A stretch of 33,210 nt of DNA from a virus. The stretch is from positions 1-33,210 of IMG/VR virus record IMGVR_UViG_3300021964_000270; one strand, given 5' to 3'. The first letter of the stretch is position 1. Each line of letters starts with the position of its first letter. The notes below the pieces were generated by a model. It saw only the letters and a program-made list of their open reading frames with translations. It searched no databases and had not been told where the DNA came from. Positions 6,560 to 12,922 of this stretch are shown here, piece by piece. Made by a program: the position numbers and the translations under genes.

Positions 6560-6714
6560 GCAAGAAAAACCCAAAACTAACAGATCAATCCGTCCGTGAA
6601 ATTCGAATTAATCGAAATGGGCTAACAGACAAAGGCCAGGCTGAAAAATACGGTGTGCATCGAAACACGATCTGGCTGGTGCGGCATGGGCTGCTAAGGA
6701 ATAAAGTGTGCTAA
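6556..6714 (+). CDS. 52-residue helix-turn-helix protein
   Basis: A very small gene with a GTG start that overlaps the nuclease stop (GTGA) and ends 7 nt inside the helicase gene. The protein is basic: DQSVREIRINRNGLTDKGQA, then EKYGVHRNTIWLVRHG. This is a complete helix-turn-helix in which QAEKYGV is the first helix and HRNTIWLV the recognition helix, as in phage proteins that use 'LT...VREIR...LAxxYGVsxxTI'. It probably binds DNA as a small regulator or loader. No partner or target can be named. Confidence 0.75.
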   Translation: MSKKNPKLTDQSVREIRINRNGLTDKGQAEKYGVHRNTIWLVRHGLLRNKVC

Positions 6715-8306
6715 GACCCTACCAACAGCGCGCCATCGACGACCTTTACAAATGGATGAGCCGGCACGATGGCCACCCTTGCCTGGTGTTGCCCACGGGC
6801 TCCGGCAAGAGCCACATTGTCGCGCACCTTTGCAAGGACGCCGTGCAGAATTGGCCAGAAACCCGAATCCTCATGCTCACTCATGTAAAGGAGCTAATCG
6901 AGCAGAATGCAAACAAGTTGCGCCAGGTATGGCCAAATGCGCCGCTTGGCATTTACTCCGCCGGGCTCGGTCGACGGGATTTCGACTCGATCACTTTTGC
7001 CGGCATTCAGTCGGTGCGGAATAAGGCGCATAAGATCGGCCACGTTGACCTGGTGATCGTTGACGAGTGCCATTTGATAAGCCACAAGGCCGAAGGCGGA
7101 TATCGCAAGCTAATCAACGAGCTCGAGACCATAAACCCAAGCATCCGGGTGATTGGTCTCACCGCCACTCCCTACCGGCTCGGCCATGGCTACATCAGCG
7201 ATGGCGATGCCCTTTTCGACGGCCTCATCGAGCCTGTAACGATCGCTGAGCTGGTGGCCGATGGTTATCTGGCGCCACTGCGTTCTAAGGTCACAGAAGC
7301 CGCTCTCGATGTCTCAGCCGTACACAAGCGAGGCGGCGAGTATATTGATAAGGAGCTGCAAGCAGCGGTCGACACCGCCGATATGAATGCGCGCGTTGTG
7401 CGCGAGGTAATTCGCCTGGCTAACGATCGAAAAGCCTGGCTCTTTTTCTGTTCTGGCGTTGAGCACGCCGAGCACATCCGCGACGAGCTGCGCGAGCAGG
7501 GTATTATCGCCGAGAGCATTACCGGTGACACGGGGAGCGCGGATCGCGATGCTATCCTGGGCGCATACAAGCGCGGGCAGATCCAGGCGATCACGAATGC
7601 AAACGTATTGACCACCGGGTTCGATTATCCAGACATTGATTTGATCGCAATGCTGCGCCCCACGATGTCGCCAGGCTTGTATGTGCAAATGGCCGGTCGA
7701 GGTATGCGCTTGAAAAGCCACACCGATCATTGCCTGGTGCTCGATTTTGCCGGCGTTGTGAGCCAACACGGACCGATCACCTATATCACGCCACCCAGCG
7801 CGTCGGGAACCCGCCAGGGGCCGTCTGAGGCGCCCGTGAAGGCGTGCGATAATTGCCACGAGCTGGTGCATCCATCGGTGCGAAATTGCCCGGCGTGCGA
7901 TCATCCGTTCCCTGAGCCTGAAAAGCCAAAGCTCGCATTGCGCGATGATGACATTATGGGTTTGAAGTCAAAAACCATGGCGGTCACCGATTGGATCTGG
8001 TCCGACCACATGAGCAAGGCATCCGGCAAGCAAATGGTGAAGGTCACCTATTATGGCGCCTTATCAGACCGACCGGTCATCGAGTATCTACCAATCCTGC
8101 ATGAAGGGTATGCCGGACATAAAGCCATGGCCACCCTGGCGAGCATTGCCTCGAGGTCTTGTGTAACGATTCCCCAGGGCGGCACCCTGGTTGAGCTGTG
8201 CAAGATACTAAACACCGGGCGCAGCCCGAAAGAAATCGAGTACACCAAGGATGGCAAATTCAACCGAGTAACGAAAAGGATTTTTAATGAGACCGTCGAA
8301 GCCTGA
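6708..8306 (+). CDS. Superfamily 2 DEAD/DEAH-type DNA helicase with C-terminal zinc finger
   Basis: A 532-residue helicase. Motif I is PTGSGKS (29-35), motif II DECH (119-122), motif III TATP (152-155) and motif VI QMAGRGMR (327-334), preceded by TTGFDYP (motif V). The layout is that of SSL2/RadD-like helicases. A four-Cys zinc finger (380, 383, 394, 397) follows, then a DUF-like C-terminal part of about 110 residues. It starts at GTG (6708), with AAGGA upstream, inside the end of the HTH gene. It is probably the fork-restart or recombination helicase of this operon. Confidence 0.9.
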   Translation: MLRPYQQRAIDDLYKWMSRHDGHPCLVLPTGSGKSHIVAHLCKDAVQNWPETRILMLTHVKELIEQNANKLRQVWPNAPLGIYSAGLGRRDFDSITFAGIQSVRNKAHKIGHVDLVIVDECHLISHKAEGGYRKLINELETINPSIRVIGLTATPYRLGHGYISDGDALFDGLIEPVTIAELVADGYLAPLRSKVTEAALDVSAVHKRGGEYIDKELQAAVDTADMNARVVREVIRLANDRKAWLFFCSGVEHAEHIRDELREQGIIAESITGDTGSADRDAILGAYKRGQIQAITNANVLTTGFDYPDIDLIAMLRPTMSPGLYVQMAGRGMRLKSHTDHCLVLDFAGVVSQHGPITYITPPSASGTRQGPSEAPVKACDNCHELVHPSVRNCPACDHPFPEPEKPKLALRDDDIMGLKSKTMAVTDWIWSDHMSKASGKQMVKVTYYGALSDRPVIEYLPILHEGYAGHKAMATLASIASRSCVTIPQGGTLVELCKILNTGRSPKEIEYTKDGKFNRVTKRIFNETVEA

Positions 8307-8472
8307 TTTTGTTATACAATGGGAGCGCAAGGAGCCGGCGCCTAAGTGCTGCCATACATGTGAATTCTACGATAAGACCGGATTATGCCTATATCATCAC
8401 CAGCGACCACCCGCAAAATTCGCCGCAAGCCTCGATCAGTGCGACCAATGGGAGGAGGTGATTCCATTTTAA
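8287..8472 (+). CDS. Small Cys-cluster (zinc-ribbon-like) protein
   Basis: A 61-residue protein with Cys at CCHTC, then GLCLYHH and QCDQW. The pattern Cys-x2-Cys-x8-Cys-x~19-Cys-x2-Trp is that of small metal-binding domains in phage recombination operons, and the same arrangement forms the last part of the nuclease at 5558-6559. The start overlaps the helicase by 20 nt with AAGGA six bases upstream. The stop (TAA) shares one base with the next ATG. It may recruit or structure a nuclease, which is an inference from the shared module and position. Confidence 0.7.
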   Translation: MRPSKPDFVIQWERKEPAPKCCHTCEFYDKTGLCLYHHQRPPAKFAASLDQCDQWEEVIPF

Positions 8473-8819
8473 TGACCGAACATGAGATCCAGCGCGAGTT
8501 TGTTAAATGGTTCCGCCAGACATACAAAGGGGTGCGCATTTTCGCCATACCCAATGGCGGATATCGGGGCAAAAGCCAGGCAATGAAATTGAAGGCCGAA
8601 GGCGTATCGAAAGGCGTGCCGGATCTTTTTTGCCCGGAGCTTTATTTGTGGATTGAAATGAAGCGAGAAAAAGGCGGCATTGTCTCGCCTGAGCAAAAAG
8701 AATGGCTCGAGTACCTAGCAAGCGTTGGATATAAAACCATGATTTGCCGGGGCCTGGATGATGCCAAGGCCCAGGTGATTGGGTTTACTCAGACCTTTGC
8801 GGCGCCTGATCCTCAATAG
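8472..8819 (+). CDS. VRR-NUC domain nuclease
   Basis: A 115-residue protein covering the whole VRR-NUC fold: E-x-x-x-QREFVKWF at the start, PNGGYRG, GVPDL, then WIEMKREKG with a following EQ (the PD-(D/E)XK-like catalytic residues Asp, Glu, Lys) and a C-terminal helix. Stand-alone VRR-NUC proteins in phages cleave branched DNA such as Holliday junctions or flaps. The ATG at 8472 is chosen because the domain begins there; the longer open frame upstream overlaps the Cys-cluster gene. It is the last plus-strand gene and meets a minus-strand gene tail to tail with a 35-nt overlap. Confidence 0.88.
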   Translation: MTEHEIQREFVKWFRQTYKGVRIFAIPNGGYRGKSQAMKLKAEGVSKGVPDLFCPELYLWIEMKREKGGIVSPEQKEWLEYLASVGYKTMICRGLDDAKAQVIGFTQTFAAPDPQ

Positions 8820-8961
8820 TGAACTTTTTCTCCCGGCCAATCGCCGGGACGAAAGTCAAACATGACTCGCACATCCAGCCCTTGAGTTTCATATCTTCCT
8901 GGGCGGTGAATATTTCGGTCATTTGGTTGTTACATTCTTCGCAAATCATTAAAGCAATCAT
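8785..8961 (-). CDS. Small zinc-ribbon protein
   Basis: A 58-residue protein with CEEC (7-10) and CESC (31-34), the two knuckles of a zinc ribbon, followed by FVPAIGREKKFTIED. The ATG lies in an ATGA overlap with the stop of the DUF3310 gene, which decides the start. The gene overlaps the 3' end of the VRR-NUC gene on the opposite strand by 35 nt. The hairpin-forming cccggc/gccggg within it has no T-run and is coding. Role unknown; it could be a small transcription or replication accessory factor. Confidence 0.65.
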   Translation of the reverse strand: MIALMICEECNNQMTEIFTAQEDMKLKGWMCESCLTFVPAIGREKKFTIEDQAPQRSE

Positions 8962-9167
8962 TTGTCCGTCTCCCTTTCAATCAAAAACTCTATGTAGTGC
9001 TTGGCCTTCAGAAGGTCATCCAGTCCGTTCTTCTGGCGCCACCTAGAAATGTACTTCACCACACACCCCTCACAAAAGTCTAGGCCGTTCTCCATTATGT
9101 ATTCAATAGGCTGAATTCCCTTGTTCTTATAGTGCTCGCCGCCTATCTGGTAGTCTTTTGCGCTCAT
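8958..9167 (-). CDS. DUF3310 (SaV-like) protein
   Basis: A 69-residue member of the DUF3310 family, widespread in phages: GGEHYKNKGIQPIEYI, a C-x-x-C-VVKYISRW middle and a KNGLDDLLKAKHYIEFLI helix. The whole family length is present. It is probably a small nucleotide-metabolism or DNA-binding accessory protein; its exact function is not established to my knowledge. It is coupled by ATGA overlaps to the phosphoesterase before it and to the zinc-ribbon gene after it. Confidence 0.85.
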   Translation of the reverse strand: MSAKDYQIGGEHYKNKGIQPIEYIMENGLDFCEGCVVKYISRWRQKNGLDDLLKAKHYIEFLIERETDK

Positions 9168-10324
9168 GCAATCATCCTGTAGCTGATAGTCTGGCTCCCA
9201 ACCTGCCCGAACTCTTTATGGTAGGTAATAACCTGCGCCTCTCGGCCAGACATCCATCCGCCGCGACTGGCGTAAGCGTCCGGTGCCGCGAGCGTCCTGT
9301 GTTGGTTTACGATCATTAAATTGGTCTCTTTAATGTCGATTGAGTGATAGTGACCCATGTGAGCGTAGGCGTGCTCTGTCCTGCCGAATACCTCTCTGAA
9401 CTTAGCCGCAAACACTGAATCCACGTTAGCCACCTTACGCTTATGACCGTGATGGAAGAATAAAGCCGTCTTACCCCACTCGAAACAGTAGTAAGTGTCG
9501 GCGGAGTTATCTATATATATTCTCGGCTCATTGTCATAAAGCGCCATTAAAAACTCACGCATCCATGCGCTACTGGCCGGATCATGGTTTGCATCGCACC
9601 ACTTCACATGAACCTTTGGATACTTCTCTAAGAGCATTCTAATCACTCTGCGAATGACTCGAATGGTTGTCCTGACTAGCTTTTGAAATCTAGTGTCTGC
9701 GTCAAGTATATGCCGGCTCGCGGGAGTTACCGCCTCTAAACTGTCGAAATGCAGGAAATCACCCAACTGCGCGAATACTGCCACATCAGCTTGTGGGCTT
9801 TGCTCTATGGCCTGAGCAAACCATTTAACCAAAGTGTCCTCTGCTATTTGAAGATCCCAGTCTGCCCCTGTCTCCTCATGCCATGCGAGCATTCCCGCAT
9901 GATAGTCCGTTATCACGTACATGTTGCATAGCTGAGACTTCTTGACTTTAGGCTTTGTTATTTTTGGCTCTGGCTTTATGTCTTCATTGAGTGCAGAAAT
10001 AGCTTCCCGCATCAACTGCATCTGGCGTTCATTATCAATGTCAGACTTTACCCACTGAATTACCGGCTGTCCATCCTTGTACAGTGTCGAGGTTCCCTTG
10101 ACCTTGTACCCATCTGGAACCGTGTGCACCATGTCATGCTCGGGCGAGTGCCCCTGCTTCGCGGCCTTGTCCTTTAAACGCTTGCACATTGCCATCACAT
10201 TGCGCTCATTTATTCCGATCCGTTTACCCACTTCGTGAGCTGACAATCCATCGCGCCTTAAACCGACAACCAAGCGCTGCCGGTCGGTCTCGCAAAATTC
10301 TAGTAGCTTTTCCCAGTCGGCCAT
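9164..10324 (-). CDS. Metallophosphoesterase with N-terminal helix-turn-helix
   Basis: A 386-residue protein. The first 50 residues contain a helix-turn-helix (DGLSAHEVGKRIGINERNVMAM). The body is a calcineurin-like phosphoesterase: DYH (140-142), GDFLHFD (188-194), ANHD (245-248; the usual first residue of GNHD is Ala), HHGH (291-294) and GHYH (324-327), so all metal-binding positions are present. Phage members are often annotated as DNA repair exonuclease- or phosphatase-like. Substrate unknown; the HTH suggests it works at DNA. The start has GGGGG six bases upstream and the gene overlaps its neighbour by 25 nt. Confidence 0.85.
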   Translation of the reverse strand: MADWEKLLEFCETDRQRLVVGLRRDGLSAHEVGKRIGINERNVMAMCKRLKDKAAKQGHSPEHDMVHTVPDGYKVKGTSTLYKDGQPVIQWVKSDIDNERQMQLMREAISALNEDIKPEPKITKPKVKKSQLCNMYVITDYHAGMLAWHEETGADWDLQIAEDTLVKWFAQAIEQSPQADVAVFAQLGDFLHFDSLEAVTPASRHILDADTRFQKLVRTTIRVIRRVIRMLLEKYPKVHVKWCDANHDPASSAWMREFLMALYDNEPRIYIDNSADTYYCFEWGKTALFFHHGHKRKVANVDSVFAAKFREVFGRTEHAYAHMGHYHSIDIKETNLMIVNQHRTLAAPDAYASRGGWMSGREAQVITYHKEFGQVGSQTISYRMIA

Positions 10325-10629
10325 AAGTGCCCCCTGTCGTATTTTTTCAGCAGGTAGCCAAACTCGCCAGGCTCAAACCCCAATGACCTGGCCACCGTTC
10401 CCCTATTGTGCCCACGCTCCGCCAATTCTGACACCACCTGCCAGAATGGTTTGCCGTGATCTCTTTCGATTGATTCCATTTTTTGTGTATATACCGAAAG
10501 TATAAAGCTGGCCCGGTTTCCGTATTCGCTACTAATACCGGGCTCGATTTGCTTTATCTCACCACCGGCGTCCAAAAAGCGCCGGGTGTCGTATTCGATC
10601 TGTTTTCTGAGCCATTCATTTTGCCGCAT
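10300..10629 (-). CDS. Small helix-turn-helix protein
   Basis: A 109-residue protein with a basic, helical N-terminus (RKQIEYDTRRFLDAGGEIKQ) and a C-terminal HTH-like stretch (NRGTVARSLGFEPGEFGYLL). I recognise no named family. It begins inside the regulator gene (14-nt overlap) and overlaps the phosphoesterase by 25 nt, so the genes form a tight unit. Its Shine-Dalgarno signal is weak, in line with coupled translation. It probably binds DNA. Confidence 0.65.
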   Translation of the reverse strand: MRQNEWLRKQIEYDTRRFLDAGGEIKQIEPGISSEYGNRASFILSVYTQKMESIERDHGKPFWQVVSELAERGHNRGTVARSLGFEPGEFGYLLKKYDRGHLWPTGKSY

Positions 10630-10813
10630 CTATGAAATCACTTACCTCGATTTCGAGTGCCTTACATAGTTTTACGATGGTGGACAATTTCATATCCTCG
10701 GAATTTCGCCATCGGCTTAATTGCTGCGGAACCACGCCGAGGATATCGGCCAGATCGTTTCCACTTAGACCTTTGTCGTCTTGCAATTTCTTGATTGCTC
10801 TACCTGCGTGCAT
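10616..10813 (-). CDS. XRE/Cro-type transcriptional regulator
   Basis: A 65-residue XRE helix-turn-helix protein: LSGNDLADILGVVPQQLSRW with MKLSTIVKLCKALEIEVSDF after it, the typical five-helix Cro/C1-type domain and nothing more, so it resembles Cro rather than a full CI repressor. The ATG at 10813 has GGGGA in front; the longer open frame upstream crosses the promoter and is rejected. It heads the 10813-8785 gene group and is preceded by a good promoter (10842-10870) whose hexamers match those of the replication operon, its most likely target. Confidence 0.88.
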   Translation of the reverse strand: MHAGRAIKKLQDDKGLSGNDLADILGVVPQQLSRWRNSEDMKLSTIVKLCKALEIEVSDFIDAAK

Positions 10814-10841
10814 TCTATTCCCCTTATAAACCAAAGCGTTG

Positions 10842-10870
10842 ATTGTACCGTTTATTGGGAATTGATACAA
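10842..10870 (-). promoter_or_regulatory. Promoter of the regulator gene group
   Basis: On the minus strand TTGTAT (10870-10865), a 17-nt spacer and TACAAT (10847-10842) lie about 30 nt before the regulator ATG. ATTGTA and TACAAT also form an inverted repeat (10842-10847 and 10866-10871), so a dimer of the XRE protein could bind here. Confidence 0.65.
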
Positions 10871-10889
10871 TGAGCTCACCCCTTGCTTT

Positions 10890-10915
10890 GCCCGGCTCTC
10901 CCTCCGGGCTTTTTT
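10890..10915 (+). terminator. Intrinsic terminator, plus-strand direction
   Basis: GCCCGG (10890-10895), an 8-nt loop, CCGGGC (10904-10909) and six T (10910-10915) form a classic rho-independent terminator reading rightwards. Both flanking genes are on the minus strand. It can stop plus-strand transcripts that read through from the replication operon, which has no terminator at its own end (8819). Confidence 0.75.
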
Positions 10916-11399
10916 ATATGAACACCGCCACGCGCCTAATCGCATTCTGCGATGCTCTTTTGAGCCCAGGGAAATGCGGCTCGATGTTCATATTCTTGAG
11001 CAAATCAAACCGCTCCTGGTCAAACCAGTCACCGATCAGATATTGCCAGATCTCTTGCCCCATGACGTTGATATCGTCGTATTGAATGTGCAGCCCTTTA
11101 ATCCCATTTAATTGGCTCGTCAGCCTGGCGTCGATTTTCTCGCCGACCGATCTGGATACCTGATTCGGGTTTCTATGGATAATTAGCTTTTTGCACCGGT
11201 ACCGATTAAGTTTATCGCCATACAGCAAAAGCGAAGTATCGGCGACGCCGAGCACCTTGTCGGCCTTCATTGCCTCGACGTCTTTTATGGTCTTATCGCG
11301 TAGCGGGTCGTGCAAACAAATGGTTTTGTCGGTGGTCAACCAGTTGGCGAGCCAGGTACTGCGCGAGCGCGGCATCGAGACCACCATAAAATCAATCAC
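10914..11399 (-). CDS. Small sulfotransferase-like (PAPS-binding) protein
   Basis: A 161-residue protein with both halves of the PAPS-binding site of sulfotransferases: the 5'-phosphosulfate loop SMPRSRSTWLANWL near the N-terminus and the 3'-phosphate motif RNPNQVSRS about residue 77. It is shorter than most sulfotransferases, so the acceptor part may be reduced. A GTG start at 11399 is chosen because it overlaps the lysozyme stop as GTGA; an open frame 66 nt further upstream only runs into lysozyme. Possible targets are host surface sugars or a virion protein; nothing here decides. The other reading is a P-loop kinase-like protein, which is less likely given the 3' motif. Confidence 0.7.
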   Translation of the reverse strand: MIDFMVVSMPRSRSTWLANWLTTDKTICLHDPLRDKTIKDVEAMKADKVLGVADTSLLLYGDKLNRYRCKKLIIHRNPNQVSRSVGEKIDARLTSQLNGIKGLHIQYDDINVMGQEIWQYLIGDWFDQERFDLLKNMNIEPHFPGLKRASQNAIRRVAVFI

Positions 11400-11812
11400 G
11401 GGTATTCGCCGAACTCGATCATGTAAGCAATATCTTTCGCCCTTTGCCCCACCTGCTTCGCCCACTTTGAGTCGAGCGCCTCAGCGGCCGCCAGGCTGTA
11501 TTTCCCATCAGCCATGGCGCCCATCATCTTGGTGAACTTGGCAAGCCTGGGGAATCCCAGGTTAAAGCACATATTGACCAGTGCCTCCTGGCGTACGGTA
11601 TCCAGATCCATGAACCAGGCAAAGCGATCGAGCTCCTGGTAGCAGCGCTCGATGTCGTTTTGGAGCAGGTAGTCGATCTCATCATCCGACAAACCGAGCC
11701 CGGTCTCCGAGATATTCCGGCCGACGCCAATGGTTAGATATCCAGCCGGGCAGTCGTACGGGTGGCTGCGCACCCCCTCATGCAGCTTGAGCTGCTCAAT
11801 TAGCTTTTTCAT
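11396..11812 (-). CDS. T4-type lysozyme endolysin (GH24)
   Basis: A 138-residue endolysin that hydrolyses peptidoglycan. HEGVRSHPYDCPAGYLTIGVGRN carries the catalytic set E12, C21 and T27 in the spacing E-8-(D/C)-5-T, so the Asp of T4 lysozyme is Cys, a variant found in several phage lysozymes. The rest holds the family helices (LVNMCFNLG). No signal peptide or SAR anchor is present, so release needs the holin encoded just upstream (ATGA overlap). Confidence 0.92.
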   Translation of the reverse strand: MKKLIEQLKLHEGVRSHPYDCPAGYLTIGVGRNISETGLGLSDDEIDYLLQNDIERCYQELDRFAWFMDLDTVRQEALVNMCFNLGFPRLAKFTKMMGAMADGKYSLAAAEALDSKWAKQVGQRAKDIAYMIEFGEYP

Positions 11813-12180
11813 TTGTCGGCCTTGAATAGGTTGTTGCGAACCTTGACCCCGAATGATGTGAGCACGGCCACGCTCAGGATGAACTGGAACCAGGTCGGCA
11901 TGGATTCGAGCGCGGTCATACCCTCGCGTACCCTGGCGATGATTTGGTCATTATCGGTGGCGACGCCGTACATAATTGCCAGGACCGGAGTCGATACCAC
12001 CAGAGTCCAGTATTCATCTTTCCAAGATGTCGCCATCTGGGCGATCAAACTGGTCTCGGCTGCGCCGTCCTGATAGATGCGATTCAGCTCTGCCTGGTGC
12101 TTTGCTTTGCTCTTTTCCTGCTTATTCTCGAGCCATTGCTTTCCAAGGCTAAACACCGGGCCGATCAGAGCCTGCCACAT
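11809..12180 (-). CDS. Holin of the GTA/3TM type
   Basis: A 123-residue membrane protein. A charged, helical N-terminus (with KQEKSKAKHQAEL) is followed by ATSWKDEYWTLVV, the hallmark of the holin_3TM group, and two hydrophobic helices (about residues 59-75 and 96-112). It should form membrane lesions that let the lysozyme out. It sits between the XhlA-like gene and lysozyme with 1-nt and 4-nt overlaps. Confidence 0.85.
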   Translation of the reverse strand: MWQALIGPVFSLGKQWLENKQEKSKAKHQAELNRIYQDGAAETSLIAQMATSWKDEYWTLVVSTPVLAIMYGVATDNDQIIARVREGMTALESMPTWFQFILSVAVLTSFGVKVRNNLFKADK

Positions 12181-12512
12181 CAGAGGCCGCCCTTAATCCA
12201 CAGACCGACAACACCCATCACAATCACAGTTATGACACGCTCGATCCATGCGTCCTTTGCCTGTTTTAGCTCGATAGACTGAATGCGTCTTTCGTGACCT
12301 TTGACTTCTTCTTTAATCAACGATTGCATCTCGTCAATACGTTTATGCGCGCGCGTGATTGCGTCAGTCAAATTCACCTGCCTTTGCTCAATTCCGGCGA
12401 GATTGCGTAGAGTCTCAGCAATACTTGTTAATGCCGACTTCATCTCATGAATATCAGACGCCATTGCCTCTTGCTGCGCTTCTAGCTTCGCTACCGAGTG
12501 CTCTACGCTCAT
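12180..12512 (-). CDS. XhlA-like coiled-coil membrane protein
   Basis: A 110-residue protein: a long coiled coil (about residues 5-85, with heptads and HERRIQSIEL) and a single C-terminal transmembrane helix (VITVIVMGVVGLWIKGGL). This is the layout of XhlA-type lysis accessory proteins, which act with the holin at the inner membrane. The stop shares a base with the holin start. No spanin pair was recognised in the lysis region. Confidence 0.75.
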   Translation of the reverse strand: MSVEHSVAKLEAQQEAMASDIHEMKSALTSIAETLRNLAGIEQRQVNLTDAITRAHKRIDEMQSLIKEEVKGHERRIQSIELKQAKDAWIERVITVIVMGVVGLWIKGGL

Positions 12513-12520
12513 AAATACCT

Positions 12521-12922
12521 CTACAAAAACACCCTCGATGGTGAATTAGGCACAACACCATAAACCGCATCAATTGCTTCAACGTCAGTCCTACGTCCTT
12601 CACCTACCAATCGTACATTCACATGCCAGCCATCAATCGGTGCAGTCTCTGGGTACTCGTTACCCTCATCGTCCGTGAGTGTATTACCTGTAGGCTCGTA
12701 GATCGTACCGACCAGATCAATGGCGTAGTCGTGAGTATGGCTAACTAGATACGGTTCGCCATCGGGTGTCTGCGTAGACTCGCCCGTCTCTTCGTCTACT
12801 ACGGTTACGTAGTCCTGTTGGAAGAATGCAGAGAATACAGTAGGCAGGTCTGCTTCTGAGTTTAGCTTGATGTAGAAGTCGGTCTTTGGTGCTTCTACTA
12901 CTTCTTCGATTATTTCACTCAT
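12521..12922 (-). CDS. Hypothetical protein of the tail-fibre region
   Basis: A 133-residue acidic protein. The N-terminal part (FYIKLNSEADLPTVFSAFF) and a central EETGESTQTPDGEPYLVSHT loop region are followed by a beta-rich end (GWHVNVRLVGEGRR). I do not recognise a family. It follows the second fibre gene with an ATGA overlap, a usual place for a fibre assembly protein or a small baseplate part; the role is inferred from place only. Confidence 0.6.
   Translation of the reverse strand: MSEIIEEVVEAPKTDFYIKLNSEADLPTVFSAFFQQDYVTVVDEETGESTQTPDGEPYLVSHTHDYAIDLVGTIYEPTGNTLTDDEGNEYPETAPIDGWHVNVRLVGEGRRTDVEAIDAVYGVVPNSPSRVFL

Noticed and set aside
8828-8852. cccggc/gccggg hairpin near the convergent gene ends as a terminator
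   Set aside because: No T-run follows on either strand and it lies inside the zinc-ribbon gene; the T-run precedes the hairpin on the plus strand.
10814-10945. N-terminal extension of the XRE regulator (109-residue frame)
   Set aside because: The extension runs across the promoter and terminator hairpin; the ATG at 10813 has a good box and gives an exact 65-residue domain.
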